A stretch of 64,000 bases of DNA, taken from positions 7,998,001-8,062,000 of the forward strand of contig NC_135157.1 in the NCBI RefSeq assembly GCF_050948215.1, read 5' to 3'. The notes beneath the pieces were generated by a model. That model was not told the origin of the DNA. It did no database searches and saw only the letters and a program-made list of their open reading frames with translations. Position 1 is the stretch's first letter; the number at the start of each line of letters is the position of its first letter. Of the stretch, positions 38,130-50,100 are shown one piece after another. The position numbers and the translations under genes are program-made. The stretch is from Halictus rubicundus (Eukaryota > Arthropoda > Insecta > Hymenoptera > Halictidae).

Positions 38130-38279
38130 CAGCCTTTGCTGAACTGGCTGAGCAGGTCTAGGGACAGTGGTTGTAGCTGCAGGTATTGGAGTCATTACTC
38201 TTATTTGCGTGGTCGCAGTAACTGCGGTTACAGGGATTGTAGCTGCTGTCACAGCAATGGTTGGTCTAATCTGATTCTG
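38130..38279 (-). CDS. Taf4: TAF4, coding exon 5
   Basis: Residues 571-620: QNQIRPTIAVTAATIPVTAV, TATTQIRVMTPIPAATTTVP, RPAQPVQQRL. It is part of the low-complexity linker and is recognised mainly by position, clean phase-0 splice sites (ATGTAG|CAG; CTG|GTAAGA) and conserved composition. It could be an alternatively used exon, since skipping it keeps the frame. Confidence 0.85.
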
Positions 38280-38446
38280 CTACATTGTGTTATAAAACAT
38301 TTTATGTGAGACATATATCTAGCAAATGGTCTAAATTATAGACTACTCTTAACTACCTTGTTAAAGCGAACTACATACTACGTACTGTGAACTACATAAG
38401 GCAGACTCATTATATTAATATGTGTGTAATAAAAAGTTATTCTCAC

Positions 38447-38779
38447 CTGTGTAACGACAGAAGTGGCAGACGTCACGGGGAAAACAACGTTGGCTGGAGG
38501 AGGTTTTATACCTTCTATAACTAATTCTTTCGTAACAAGCGATTGCCGTAAAAGTGGCAGGCTCTTTTTGAGGAATCCAATCAGGCATGGTTGAGGTGAC
38601 GCGTTTAACAATCGTTCAAGTCTATCACAGAATTCCTCGGGTTCGACTTTCGTATCAATTAACTCTTGTATCAAAGTTCGAACATTTCGCTCCACTGCTT
38701 TAGGTTCTCGACTAGACAACTCTAATAAGTTTGCTAAAAATTTACGGCACTTTTCTTTGGTATTATCTGTAGTTTGACG
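38447..38779 (-). CDS. Taf4: TAF4, coding exon 4 (TAFH domain)
   Basis: Residues 460-570. It carries the TAFH/NHR1 domain: TKEKCRKFLANLLELSSREP, VRTLIQELIDTKVEPEEFCD, RLERLLNASPQPCLIGFLKK, SLPLLRQSLVTKELVIEGIK. The TAFH domain binds short hydrophobic activator motifs such as those in CREB-pathway and E-protein activators. It is the same helical module as in ETO/MTG proteins. Splice sites TTTTTAG|CGT and ACACAG|GTGAGA, both phase 0. Confidence 0.97.
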
Positions 38780-38911
38780 CTAAAAACAAAAAAGCAAGAA
38801 ATATGAATATTAAATATGTACACAGAGCTAGTGGTATTGCATAAATGGTCGATTATTAGCTACCACAATTTAGTTAGGAATATTTAGTAACTAATTGTAT
38901 AGAATACATAC

Positions 38912-39028
38912 AGGTGTAGGTGTCTGAACTGTTTGAACAACAGCAGCAGGTGGGGTAGGTGTTGTTGTGGCAGCAGCAGTTACTGTCACTGGAGTAGTAG
39001 TTCCTGTTGTAATAGTCGCAGCCACAGT
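38912..39028 (-). CDS. Taf4: TAF4, coding exon 3
   Basis: Residues 421-459: TVAATITTGTTTPVTVTAAA, TTTPTPPAAVVQTVQTPTP. A 117-base, phase-0 exon of low complexity between intron ends TATAATAG and GTATGT. It fits the Thr/Pro/Ala-rich TAF4 region before TAFH. Omitting it keeps the frame, so alternative use is possible. Confidence 0.8.
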
Positions 39029-40643
39029 CTATTATAATAAATGAAAACAGATGTTACAATATTCCATAAGTTTAAAATCATTTGAGAATTTTCCTCAAAA
39101 CGTCATTGCGATAATTTTCATCGCGTTTTATTAAACTTGTAAAATCGTAACGTCACTCAAAATTCCAAGCATTTTGCTGCACTGCCAAAAATAAAATATA
39201 AACTACAAATTTTATAGTATAACATGACATTCATGATTCAATTTATGCCATGCTTTCCCCTTGGAGATGAATGCTTCTAATTTTTATAGATACGAAAACT
39301 CTAATATTTAGAATAGCTTTCTCTGCATATATGTAATCTTCTTTTTAATAAATATATTTTTAACAGACACATAAGCACTATTGATACTTCAAACAAAGAT
39401 AATGCTTATCACAAGTGTCATTCAAAGCTGAAGAAAATTACATTGTGCACAGTTCTGAAGCTCAGTATTAAACAAACACGACTAAATGTAGTAATAAATT
39501 TCCCACATGCATTTTTTTTTAATGTTTATAGAAATACTCGTAGTTTTATTCAATTCTATAGTTCTGCTAATAAGATTGTCTACATATAATCTATATGCAT
39601 GCTGAACTTCAGACTCGTCAAAGAAAAAAATCTGAGTGTTAACCATTTTTAATCAATTTTTATACTTTAAAATGAACTGTTACAATGACATTATTAATAA
39701 TTATAGTGAATTGATTTTAACAAATAATTATGTTACATATTGAAGACGCACTTGTACCTTGTACAGACTCGGAATATTTTATATTTCATAATAACTGCTT
39801 AAATCTGTGATTTTTACCTTTACAAAGTATTTCACATATGTATCAAAGACAAACATTTATACCAAATTAATAATTTATATACTCAATGTATAAATTGTTG
39901 TTTTTATAAAAACTTAATTAAAAATTAAAATATAAAAATCATATTCTTTATAAGCAATTGCTTTTACATTATTTTAATAAATATTTCTTTGACTAGGTAA
40001 TTTATAAAAACTTATTTATTTCTTACAATAATTTTGCTACGATTGAAATACTCAAATTTTGTATTTTATGAATACATAAAAGAGATTTCATTATTTAAAA
40101 TTGTATGCATAAAAACTCAATTTTTTCGAATAGTACTTTACAACACCCTTAACCAATATAACATGCAATGTGTGTATATATGATAAAGTTCGTCGACTTT
40201 AAAACAATTGCACTTTTGAAAAAAACTTAGAAATTCTACATTAAAAAGGCATCCCAGCAAATAAGCCAATAAGAAAACAAAACACTGTATACTACAGAAA
40301 ACCTTTCATCCATTCATGGCAACTGAAGATTTAGCATCAAGTATGAGAATTTTCATAAAATTCTCGAGGATAATGGAAAAACTAATACAAAATTGTATCT
40401 GTTGCATATATCAGGATATGTGCAGTACGCGTTAACAATTGTTTAAATCAAACAAGAAATGGTATGCATTAAAATCAAGTTAAAATTCAAAGAAAGTTTT
40501 AATAAGATCGAAAATGAATACAGACTAAAAAGAATATAACATAATACATAGCCTTACCGATAACACCATTCCAACTAATGTCACAAACTAAAGTCTACTA
40601 CAGCGCTACATCGAGTCTTGTAAGAGGTATAAGAGTGCGTCAC
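39029..40643 (-). other. Taf4 intron 2 (1.6 kb)
   Basis: Strongly AT-rich intron; no gene, repeat family or mobile element recognised in it. Confidence 0.8.
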
Positions 40644-40922
40644 CTGAACCGTTTTTCTTAACGTGGCGAGTGGTGGGCCAGTGAACTGTGTGTTCAGCCT
40701 ACTTACAGCCGGCACTGAGGCTAAGCGATAGGTAGTGCCCGGAGATGGTGCAGCAACCACTGCATTTCCTGCTATACTATTTGGTGTAACTGTGGTACCG
40801 CCAGGAGTACCTGGAGTTGGTGGTGGTCCTACCCTAATTAGTTGATACTGTCCAGTTTCTGTTTTTAGTAATATATGGCCCTGAGTTCCAGGTTGAAGAC
40901 CGTGCAGTGTTTGTAATGTTAT
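40644..40922 (-). CDS. Taf4: TAF4, coding exon 2 (two possible donors)
   Basis: Residues 328-420. It begins ITLQTLHGLQPGTQGHILLK, then TETGQYQLIRVGPPPTPGTP, a segment well conserved among TAF4 proteins. Two in-frame (phase 0) donors are visible: GCCGGCT|GTAAGT at 40,707, which fits the consensus best, and GTTCAG|GTGACG at 40,644, which adds 21 residues (VSRLNTQFTGPPLATLRKTV then Q). The coordinates give the longer version; use of the upstream donor would give a 939-aa protein. Confidence 0.88.
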
Positions 40923-41282
40923 CTAGAAACATGAAAAGATATATTAAATTAAAAGCAATATATGTATAAAGTATGTTACATGTATTCTTCATCCACAAGT
41001 ACATGGCACTTAGAAAATTCAATTTAAAACGACACTAACTAATTTAACAAAGATACATGTAGATACATGTAGTGGATTTTATACATTTATGGCAAAACTA
41101 GGTAAATGAAATACAGAACATTGAGAACATTCAAATAGCTTAAGAATACGACCATGTTGTCCATTAAAACTACTAAGAGAAGAATTACATTTGATTCGAC
41201 TTCTATTTGGTACGATTCAAAACAGAAAGTTTTTATTTTGCATAAAAACCAGTTGTTTGTTTATAAGTTAACAATATCTTAC

Positions 41283-42263
41283 CCCTGGAGTTCCATGTCT
41301 TGTTCCAATCATATGTTGACCAATAACTACTCTGGGTGCAACTTGTTTTCCTCCTTGCTGCCCTGCCACTGGTGTGCCAGGACGCATAGCATTAACATTA
41401 AGAATTTGCACATTACTAGGTACTATTGTGGATGTGACTCCAGCTTTACCCTGTAATGCTGTGCTGACAGGATTGCCAGCCACAGAAACAGGAACAGACA
41501 TTGGAACGGAAACCATGCTACTGGATGCTACACTAGTCTTTATCACTAAAGCTGTACCTGTCGGCTTATTCACACTAGCCACTGTTTGACTACCCGTTTC
41601 ACTAACAGAGCTAACATTGGTAGCAACATTTGATGTTGTCTGTAACACTGCCTGTGACGTTAATCCCAAAGTACCATTGGCTAACTGTCCAACAGTTTGT
41701 GCAGAAAAGGAAAGTTTATTATTGACATTTGCCACCCCCGTTGTTGATATTACTTGGCCAACAGTCGGATAAATAATCTTAACAGGCTCGTGTGTTTTAG
41801 TAAGGCTTGGTATATGTGTTGTTTGATTACTGGTCACCTGATTTGTAGTAACTTGATTGATATAAGCAGCAGGGGGGACTGCTGATTGTGTATGCTGTTG
41901 CTGCTGTTGTGTAGTAACCTGTGGCGCCACTGTGTTTGAGGTAACCACGTTTACTGGCAGAAGAGTGCTCGTGGTAATGGACTTCGTAACTTCTTGAGTC
42001 GTCAGACTATTCACTGTAGTAGCACCGCCGCCGTTCGAAACCCCATGTTTCTGTGGCTGTACCGCGGTGATGGTGCCCCCGTTCGAAATACCACTGTTCA
42101 CCTGATGATTCTGCTGGCTGACTGACGCAGAACTTACTTGATGACCAGAGACAGCCGGCGTCGATGTTACCAGTTGCGTTTCAAGAGAGCCCACTATCGC
42201 GTTCACTGCAGATTCATCGACGTCCGTGCTCAGAGCTTCCTCCAGAAACTTAGCTGACGCCAT
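41283..42263 (-). CDS. Taf4: TAF4 (TFIID subunit 4), coding exon 1
   Basis: First coding exon of transcription initiation factor TFIID subunit 4, a nuclear scaffold subunit of TFIID that pairs with TAF12 and receives signals from activators. The ATG at 42,263 opens with MASAKFLEEALSTDVDESAV, NAIVGSLETQLV, typical of TAF4, followed by about 300 residues rich in Val, Ser, Thr, Gln and Asn. These include a Gln run (TTQQQQQHTQ) and PTVGQVISTTG. Such Gln/Ser/Thr-rich N-termini are the activator-contact region of TAF4. The donor CCAGGG|GTAAGA is phase 0. The ten exons sum to 2,883 bases, 961 codons with the stop, and every junction phase agrees, so the gene is intact. Confidence 0.96.
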
Positions 42264-42293
42264 TTTCTTCCAAGCTCCAACTGTAAACTGATC

Positions 42294-42304
42294 TGCGCAT
42301 GCGC
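42294..42304. promoter_or_regulatory. NRF1/Ewg-type palindrome in the Taf4 5' region
   Basis: The palindrome TGCGCATGCGC lies 31 bases upstream of the Taf4 start codon. It is a full consensus site for NRF-1 (Drosophila Erect wing), a usual feature of broadly expressed gene promoters. That it is bound here is inference. Confidence 0.6.
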
Positions 42305-43651
42305 CTGTCGCAAATTGTTCCCATGGTGCATTGCCCCCCCTAGCGCAGCTGAAAATTATACGCGGCCTTTCTTCTGTTTACCATCCGGCGGTATACAAAT
42401 TCATTAATATTTTCCGCCATCGTGAAATCTGGTGGCATGTCTTCTCTCACCCAGGCGACAGACTACCACGTTCTTTCCTCTCCAAGCAACGGGAAACCGA
42501 TTACCGCCATATTACGCATAATGTCGGTCATTTATGTTATGGCTGTCAATACTCGGCATACAAACACGTCACCCGCCAAAATGGCTATCCTCGAAACTGT
42601 AGATTCGTACACGGTTTGCTCGTTCGACGATGATATCATATTGACATGGAATTCAGAAAATTATTCAAAAATCTGTAAAAATCTTCGATTCCCAAGTACG
42701 CTTTATATTTGCTTCCTTTAAGGATATCGTATGGTAACAGTTGCTTTAAGCAATACGTGTTCCGCAATCAATTATTTCCGACTACACGCATTAGTGTCGT
42801 TCGTGTTCCGCAACGCATCTTAATAAAAGCGAGCGATCACTGTAAACAAGACCCAATGAATTGCGATTCCGAAGTAAAGCGCCCTCTTTCAGGATGGATA
42901 AGAAACATCGAAGTACTTTTTCCGTGGCGTGGCACATCACGTATTGTCTATTTAATGGAAAAAAGATATGTATTTACACGAAATAATTCAACCTTGGTAC
43001 AAAACATTTACACATTTATTGTACATAGAAATCATATCCCGTCAAGAACATTGGAAATGTAATGTGCATTCTGTTACACGATTAAAGTTACACGTTCCTT
43101 GGTATTTATCTTATAATTTCTTTTATATCTTTGCAATATATACAATATTATTTGTAACATTTGTTGAACGGTGTACATACAAAATTATCGTACTTAACAC
43201 AGTATAAGGTATAGTAATTATCAGTATCCTATGAGAATATTTATACGTCACAATTATTACCGAGAATGTAAAATCCTTATCTTTCTTAAACTAACCTATA
43301 AAACAAATCCTGGTATTCGTTTCTATCGCAGTTTTATCAATATTTGGAAGTTTGCGAGAATTCGAAAATATCGAGCAGCCGATGGTCGAGACGGATCGGG
43401 TTCTAAAAAAATTTCGGAATTCCCGAATATTCTCGAAAATTCCGATATATTCGAGAACCCGTGCTGATCCCGAATAAAATTCTCGTCCCGTCCTGTCCCG
43501 AAATTTTTAAGTTTCCGCACACTATCGTTTTGTCCGTACAGATTCCAATGGTCGCGTAAAGCTTACACGAGACTTCAATCGAGAAGAAAATCATTGAGTA
43601 AAGTGTAAAATACGTAAATTCGAATGTATCACAAAGTAGGAAAAAAGTTGT
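42305..43651. other. Region between Taf4 and the PGRP gene
   Basis: 1.3 kb holding the Taf4 promoter side and the 3' flank of the PGRP gene. A minus-strand AATAAA (plus-strand TTTATT at 43,015-43,020) could serve PGRP polyadenylation about 630 bases after its stop. A copy of the TTCGAGAA-rich repeat seen in Taf4 intron 9 lies at about 43,395-43,510. The open frames here are not recognised. Confidence 0.5.
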
Positions 43652-44418
43652 TCATGGCGTGGGTGACCAATGGGGCCACGTTTGAATGATTCCGTACAAA
43701 GCATCGCCGGGGCTTAAAGTGCCGGAGACTTGTCGGTGTGCTAATAGTTTATAATTTGTAGCGATTTTCTTGGTCTTTACCCCCAAATCGATGAGTTTTT
43801 GAACAGCGTGCAGCTGTCTTTTGTTTGGCTTGACAGTGTTGAATGTGCCTATGAAAGAGATGCCTATGCTGATATTGTTGAAGCCGAAAGCATGAGCGCC
43901 CATGTAGTCCCAGTTTCGGCCAACGTACACATACCCATCACCGCCAGCCAGAAAATTATAGGCGATGTCCGACCAATGTCGAGACTCGATATGAAAACTT
44001 TGAGCGAATCGAACCCGAAACGTACATTCCGATTGCATGGTGCATCCCTCGGTCGCCGTATGACTTATGATCACGTATGGTACCGGAAGTTTCATTTTGG
44101 TCAGCGGCTCCGACGGTGGTTGAGCACCCCATTCGTTTCGTTCAATGAACCGTATGTTCTCCACTATTGGACCTTCAATGCATACATCAACAATTGCAGC
44201 GGAAATTCGAAACAAAAGATAATTGTGGAGCAGAAAAATTGCGTATGCATAATTACCCTCGGACACAGAAGTGTTCGCCGAATTATCGGAAATTCCGTCA
44301 TCGTCTTCCACGGTATTATACGTGATGTACACACAAGCGGTGGCCACAACAAGGGCGAGAATTATGGTTAGAACACATGTGAACGCTGCGCACCTCCAAC
44401 TCCATAACCAACTTAGCA
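43652..44418 (-). CDS. PGRP-LC: PGRP-LC-like peptidoglycan receptor, coding exon 2 (membrane span and PGRP domain)
   Basis: Exon 2 of a type II membrane protein. It starts at TTTTAG|TGCTAAG; the TG joins the last G of exon 1 to give Val. It encodes a hydrophobic span (RCAAFTCVLTIILALVVATA and CVYITY), a short acidic stalk (TVEDDDGISDNSANTSVSEG), and a PGRP/amidase-2 domain: RFIERNEWGAQPP, VIISHTATEGC, SDIAYNFLAGGDGYVYVGRN, WDYMGAHAFGFNNISIGISF, LLAHRQVSGTLSPGDALY. The zinc-ligand Cys of catalytic PGRPs (usually CPG) is Ser here (SPGD), so it should recognise but not cleave peptidoglycan. Within the exon, 44,173-44,256 is an 84-base in-frame stretch with intron-like ends (GTAATT...TTGAAG); splicing it gives 414 aa in total, retention 442 aa. 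Confidence 0.94.
44173..44256 (-). other. Probable 84-base in-frame intron inside the PGRP exon
   Basis: On the minus strand it begins GTAATTATG and ends GATGTATGCATTGAAG. The flanks G|GT rejoin as a Gly codon so that SEG is followed directly by PIVENIRFIERNEWGA. If translated it adds a hydrophobic 28-residue insert (NYAYAIFLLHNYLLFRISAA and following) just before the PGRP domain, unusual for the family. It has no stop, so an unspliced form would still be open. Confidence 0.6.
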
Positions 44419-46350
44419 CTAAAATAACATTACACAATTATTTAGCAATTTATTGTTCGCAATATATTTAAAAAAGAGAGTCTTGGAGGAACAATTATTT
44501 AGAAGATCTATAGAATTTCTTGTTACAAAAAAGAAATATTAACCCCTTTTTAGGTATTTTTTATATCTTGATTCGGTATCCTCTGTCTCGTTTAAATCTA
44601 TTATCGTGTCGCAATTTTGCCTCGAAAAGTTCCGCCAATCTGTGTCAGAATAAAAATACGTGAAAATATTAAGATATGTAATTTTTAATTATTTACTCCA
44701 ACAGTAATAATAATAATTTATATGAATGTGTTCACGTATTGTATAAAAATACAATTACTGTAAGATACGTACGGTTTATTCTGACACGAAGACAACTGAT
44801 ACAAAAATCGTAATTGCAAAACATTGTATTGGTGCACCGAACAAAAATAATATTTATAAAACTAGGCCAATCAAAGATAAAATTTTTAGCGTTCTCTCCA
44901 ACGTCTAATTGCCTTGATCCGCTACGGTAGAGTACTAAAAATCTCACAAAATTGCTTTATCAATAAATACCCCGTCACAGAGATTTTACTACAGGATGTT
45001 AGCAATCGTTACTTCCTCTGATCTGTTATCGATTCTATCAAACAATCATTCAGAGATAACAATTCAATTATTGCAGAAGCTGTTGGATTTGATAAAAAAG
45101 AAGTTTAATTAACACGGATCCGCGAGTTTCACGCTCGCTGATTCAATAATAAGCGATTTAGGTAATCTGTCTAACATTCTGCAAGCTGTTGAAACACGAT
45201 TGATAAGATCTACGGTATTGATTTATTCTTAATTGCATTTACGTGCGTATCAAATCATATGTTTTACAGAGTATGCTCACTATGCGAATGCATTATAATA
45301 TGCGATATTATAGCATGACGATGATAATTGAATTACTTTAGAATATATAATTAAAAAATTGCCGTGATAACAATATTGAAGAAAAACAACAGCTACAATA
45401 TCCGTGAAGTGGTCAAGGTAAATGCGATAAGAGTCAATGAACGTGCAGTCGAATTTTTGTTTTCACTTAACGGTGAATTTACTTCTGATAACAGTAGATA
45501 GGTGTGGTGCCCCACTCATTCCATGAAATGGCTAACGGTTCCCAGACCATCAGCAAAATCACGCTCACGAATTCCTGAGAAGACTTTCTATAATATGCTC
45601 AAGAATTCGAGATTCGTTGACTAGACCTAACATCATTTCTGTTATAATCTGGACAATAAATCTTTTCATCGAATTCGTTGATAAAATTTCATTATCATAT
45701 TGTGGAACATAACTTTTACATATATACATAATACAATAGAATATATATAATATTATTATTATTATATATATATTATTCTGTTAAAATAATTAATTGTGTA
45801 TATATGTAATTGAATATGAAGTGAAAGCAATTTAGTTGAAATTCATGAAGAGTTATAATTATATATGTATAAAGTGTACAAATTAATTCGTGACTCTCAC
45901 AGTTAACCAACTGCAACTTTATTTTGAATTAAAATTTTATGACCACCTTATTGAAGTTTCATAAATTGTTTGTAAAATAAAGAAAGTGTATAGAATATGA
46001 TGGAGATTATTTTAGAAAGTAGAGTGTATTCTAATTGTTTGTAAAGAATCAACAAATTTTCGAAGGTAGGTCTACGAATTAATTTGTACACCTAATATTA
46101 ATACTTTGGTTTCCAGAAGTTTATTGACTTTTTTTTAATAATTGTGTTGTACTCAATCCTCGCATGACGATGGCTGGGTTTACGGTGACCCACAACATAC
46201 GTGTGGATCTCGACTACCTTTTTGTCTCTGCCGGCAACTGCGATCTTTCAAAAAAAGTTTCATAATTTTCTTCTCAATAACAACCCTCAAGAAATGATTA
46301 AACTATGTTTCTGAAGAGTGCATGTTGATTTACAAATAAAATAGCCATTG

Positions 46351-46428
<78 letters not shown>

Positions 46429-46547
46429 AATTAGCCTCAGTCATCGGTAAAGTATGAATTCGTAGTGACGAGTAATAACAATAACAATTTCGTAACCAGA
46501 AACTGTCTCCTGTACCTAATTTACTTAATAACGATGATAATAATTAC
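44419..46547 (-). other. PGRP intron 1 (2.1 kb)
   Basis: AT-rich intron with phase 1 ends (CAAAAAG|GTAATT and TTTTAG|TGC). It contains an AT microsatellite around 45,720-45,780 and a 72-base (TC)n tract at 46,354-46,425; no other feature is recognised. Confidence 0.85.
46354..46425. repeat. (TC)36 microsatellite in PGRP intron 1
   Basis: 36 uninterrupted TC dinucleotides, about 120 bases downstream of the PGRP exon 1 donor in the direction of transcription, where the transcript would read (GA)n. Probably highly polymorphic. Confidence 0.97.
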
Positions 46548-47109
46548 CTTTTTGTCGCAACGTGAGCGTACCGTCGGGCGCATTCGTGGAATCGAATGTC
46601 TTTGGACTAGCGTCGTTCTTAATAGCGTCATTCGCCTGTATCGGAACCGGATTCGTATAAACAAACTGCTTTATAGTCACCGGGCCCTTGTAAAACGTTT
46701 TGTTACCGAGGTGCACGTTAGACGAGTTCTTCACGCGCACTTCACCGAAGTTCGAAACGTCAGCGTTTGGCAACACCAAGTTACCGTCCGCGGTGGTCAC
46801 TTGTTGGTGTTGCTGAAGCACTGCCGGCACAGGTAAATCCGGTATCCACTCGTCATCCTCGGTATCCGTTTCTTCCTCTTCTTCTTCATCGTCGTTCTCT
46901 ACCTCACTGCACTGCGTAGAAGAACTGGCGAGGCTATCGCCTCCATGGATAACGAGCGCGGTATCTTTCGGGGACTCTGTAGTTTCGGCACAGCAGTCTT
47001 CAGGTTCGTGACACTCAATCACGACGGTGCGGTTCGACAGGTCTCGGTCCTTTTGGTACTGGTCCTGTTCTGTTTGCTGATGTTGCTGCACCAATGTCAC
47101 CATACCCAT
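46548..47109 (-). CDS. PGRP-LC: PGRP-LC-like receptor, coding exon 1 (cytoplasmic signalling part)
   Basis: Encodes residues 1-187 plus one base. The segment is hydrophilic: Gln-rich start (MGMVTLVQQHQQTEQDQYQK), acidic tract (ENDDEEEEEETDTEDDEW), then SNVHLGNKTFYKGPVTIKQF at about 130-149. The position just before a membrane span, and the V-H-L-G core followed by GPV(T)I, resemble the cryptic RHIM of Drosophila PGRP-LC/PGRP-LE, which is needed for IMD signalling. The exon ends CAAAAAG|GTAATT, phase 1, matching exon 2. Together this is a plausible PGRP-LC orthologue: surface recognition of DAP-type peptidoglycan feeding the IMD/NF-kB pathway. Upstream untranslated exons are not placed. Only one PGRP ectodomain exon set is visible, unlike the alternatively spliced ectodomains of Drosophila PGRP-LC. 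Confidence 0.88.
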
Positions 47110-50100
47110 ACACTGCTCGAAAAAGAAACGTTTTAGGAAAGGACAAGGCTAACTCTTCGGCTAATCGGAGATCCGAAGACTATATGGCACAGACTGAAGG
47201 CTATCTGACTATCTACACAGCCATTCCTGTTGAGACTTCCGGGTTCGAGACAGAAATTATAGTAAAATCGAAGGATACTTCTGTGGAATTTAAAGACAAA
47301 CACCAGAGAGAAACATAGAAAAATACGATCTGTTATATTTAATTTGTATTTTCTTTTTTTCCAAACAAAATTTCGAATGGCGATTATTTATCGCTTAGAC
47401 GGGATTTTTAAATAGTGAATTATCATAATAATTATTTCATAAGGAGACGGTTTCTCCGAAAGACTCAACGATAACAGCAGTATAAATCTTAAGCTGTGAA
47501 CTCACCAGTCAGAGTTTTTAATGGATGGTCAAATCGAATCTACGTCCGCTTGTTAGCTCCAAATGTTGGATGAAACTCATTGTACTAAAAGCGGTACTCA
47601 AATTGCCAGTCCCCGTGGAATCAGGATTTTAAGGAAAGAAGACTAGGTTTGTGAAATACGATTCTCTATTTCTTAGACGAATGGATTATTTGAACCTGCC
47701 AACGAGAAACATTTAATTGTTAGAAGACAAAATGGTTAATATGGCGTTTAGGAATTAACAGGATATAGTGCGATTGTAACTGCAACTTTCTTCTTATCCG
47801 ACGAACCTTATACAACCTAATAATATCCCAAATCTCGTTGTAAACATATATTTCAGAGTTAAAAATGAATTCACATCGATCTTGTAGTGAAAATATACCG
47901 ATCGTAAATCTAGTTTCCTGTATCTGCTTACTTTCACACGAGGAATTCAAAATGGCTATTTTTCGTTTCAATGTGAACCTTCGATCGTAGTTTCCTTATC
48001 ACAATTATAATTAATCGTGGGTACGCGTGCGTGCGTACATGTGGGCGTTATTTTTTGATACTTTGATATCTAACTTCAATCTTTTTTTTAAGGTAATAAA
48101 ATCTTTGATTATTTCCAAAAAGTATTGAGAATAATCTCCGTTAATTAACATGTTTATTTACGTTTAAGTCAAATGTAACGAAAAGATATAAAATTGCAAA
48201 TGAAATCAATCTTCATTTTACATAAAATTACAATTTTACATTCAGTTTCTTCAAAGTATTTCTGGAGCATTCATACTAATTCATGTGCTACGTGTGATGA
48301 TCCAAATAAAAGTATTACTTCTTTAGGGAACGCTTTAAAAATATATTGCACTAACAGACAGTACAATCTTGGGAAATTTAAATGTAAAATAAAGCTTAAA
48401 CTTTTCATATTATGGAATTCAAATGGACGTTAAGTAACAACGTAGGATTCTACAAATGGATTCTACAAATTTAGTGGACCTCTACATTGAGACAAGATAT
48501 TCTTTCGCAATAGGTCAATGCTTCCTACGATCGTTGAATAAACTATACAATTGCTTGTATTACTCACAGCCCGTACTTGAGGATTCTAGGACATTTCGCG
48601 TATCTTTTCGACTATTTTACATACGACGTATATGCGTGACACGACTGCATTAACAAGCAACAGTGCCGTAAAACTTGCACACTCTATTTGTTGAAGAAAA
48701 AGTTTTGCCTCTTCCAATATTCAAATTTCTATTCCGAAAAAATATATATATACTAATAAATTGTTTTTGGATCCCATGATGGAAATACCAACGATTAAAG
48801 AAAATTGTCCAGTAATCGATCCTTCGCGGATATTCCGAGAACTCATTAACACTTCTGAGTCCGAGAATTCATTTAGAAAGTTGCAAATTGCGACCGGGAC
48901 TTTATATAATGGCTTATGGCAAGAATTCGTCGGTTAGACTTATTGTTGAATCGAAAATTTCCGCGACTAAATCCGACCACTAGTTAAATCAATTCCATCG
49001 GCGTTTACTAGATTTTAAACAAAGACTCGTAGCCATGATAGACCTGCCATTGCTTGTAAGATAAAGCGAATCGTAGCATTTTTCAGTTGTGCTGACCCTA
49101 CCGTGTCATTTGGAGCATCGCCTAGTACATTAATCGCGTTTTCAGGAGTCAAAGTTCACCGTATACTGGGTGCTTTACGCAACAAATGGACGCCGAGATT
49201 TTAAAAACTAAAAGACTCCGAAACTGAATCGTCGTGTATCGAATATACTGCGAAGACGACAGTACGGATGACGATGTGATCGATAAGAAAGATGATAACG
49301 GAAGGAGGAAATGATTGCACACAATTATTGGAAAGCATAACGAAACAGATGTTAGTTAGGCAGGTTCTTCATTTTTTTTTTAATTTCATCGATACCATGA
49401 TAAAAAAAAAAACAAATTATGTACCTCGCCCAAATCATCGCGTCCGTTCTCCACGATCACTTCGTCAGCATCCGGCTACCATCAAGTTATAGCAACATGG
49501 CATCTCCTTGAACAATCATTCTCCGTCGTTGTTCCGCGGTGAAACCAAATGGCCAGCGAATCATCAGAAAAATAGCACAATTATTATCAAACTGGTCGCG
49601 CATACCGCGCGAATACTCGCACGTTATCGATCCCACCTATTATTGCCACACTCGATCACGAGATACACCTTAACGATCTCATCACGATTCTACGGCACTG
49701 TCGCGGACACTACTGCCGGTGACGCTCACACGCATCCCGAAGGTCGTTGCCGCAGCACGAACTGGTCCTCTCTCGACGGTGTTAAAAATAAGAAGAAACC
49801 TACCAGCCGAAGAGCTGGAACGAGAGAGAAACCGTTCGGGACGTTACTAACAATAATTACGCGTGAATTTACTGTCGATCCGTGGCCATAACAATACAGC
49901 GTTTCCCACTGTGTGCACACACGGTCGTTTCACGACTGTACGTCACTGCTCGGTGACGTGCGATGAGTTTCACGAAGGACGTGGTGACTGTCGCCGATGG
50001 AGGAGGGAATCTTCGAGGCTCGTTCGGTATAGGTCGTTCGAGTTAATTGCAAAACGAAGCTTCAGAAAGGCGCACGCCCCTCGGCCGCCACCAGGGGATC

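Noticed and set aside
43799..44371. A 190-codon plus-strand open frame
   Set aside because: Antisense shadow of the PGRP exon; no recognisable domain.
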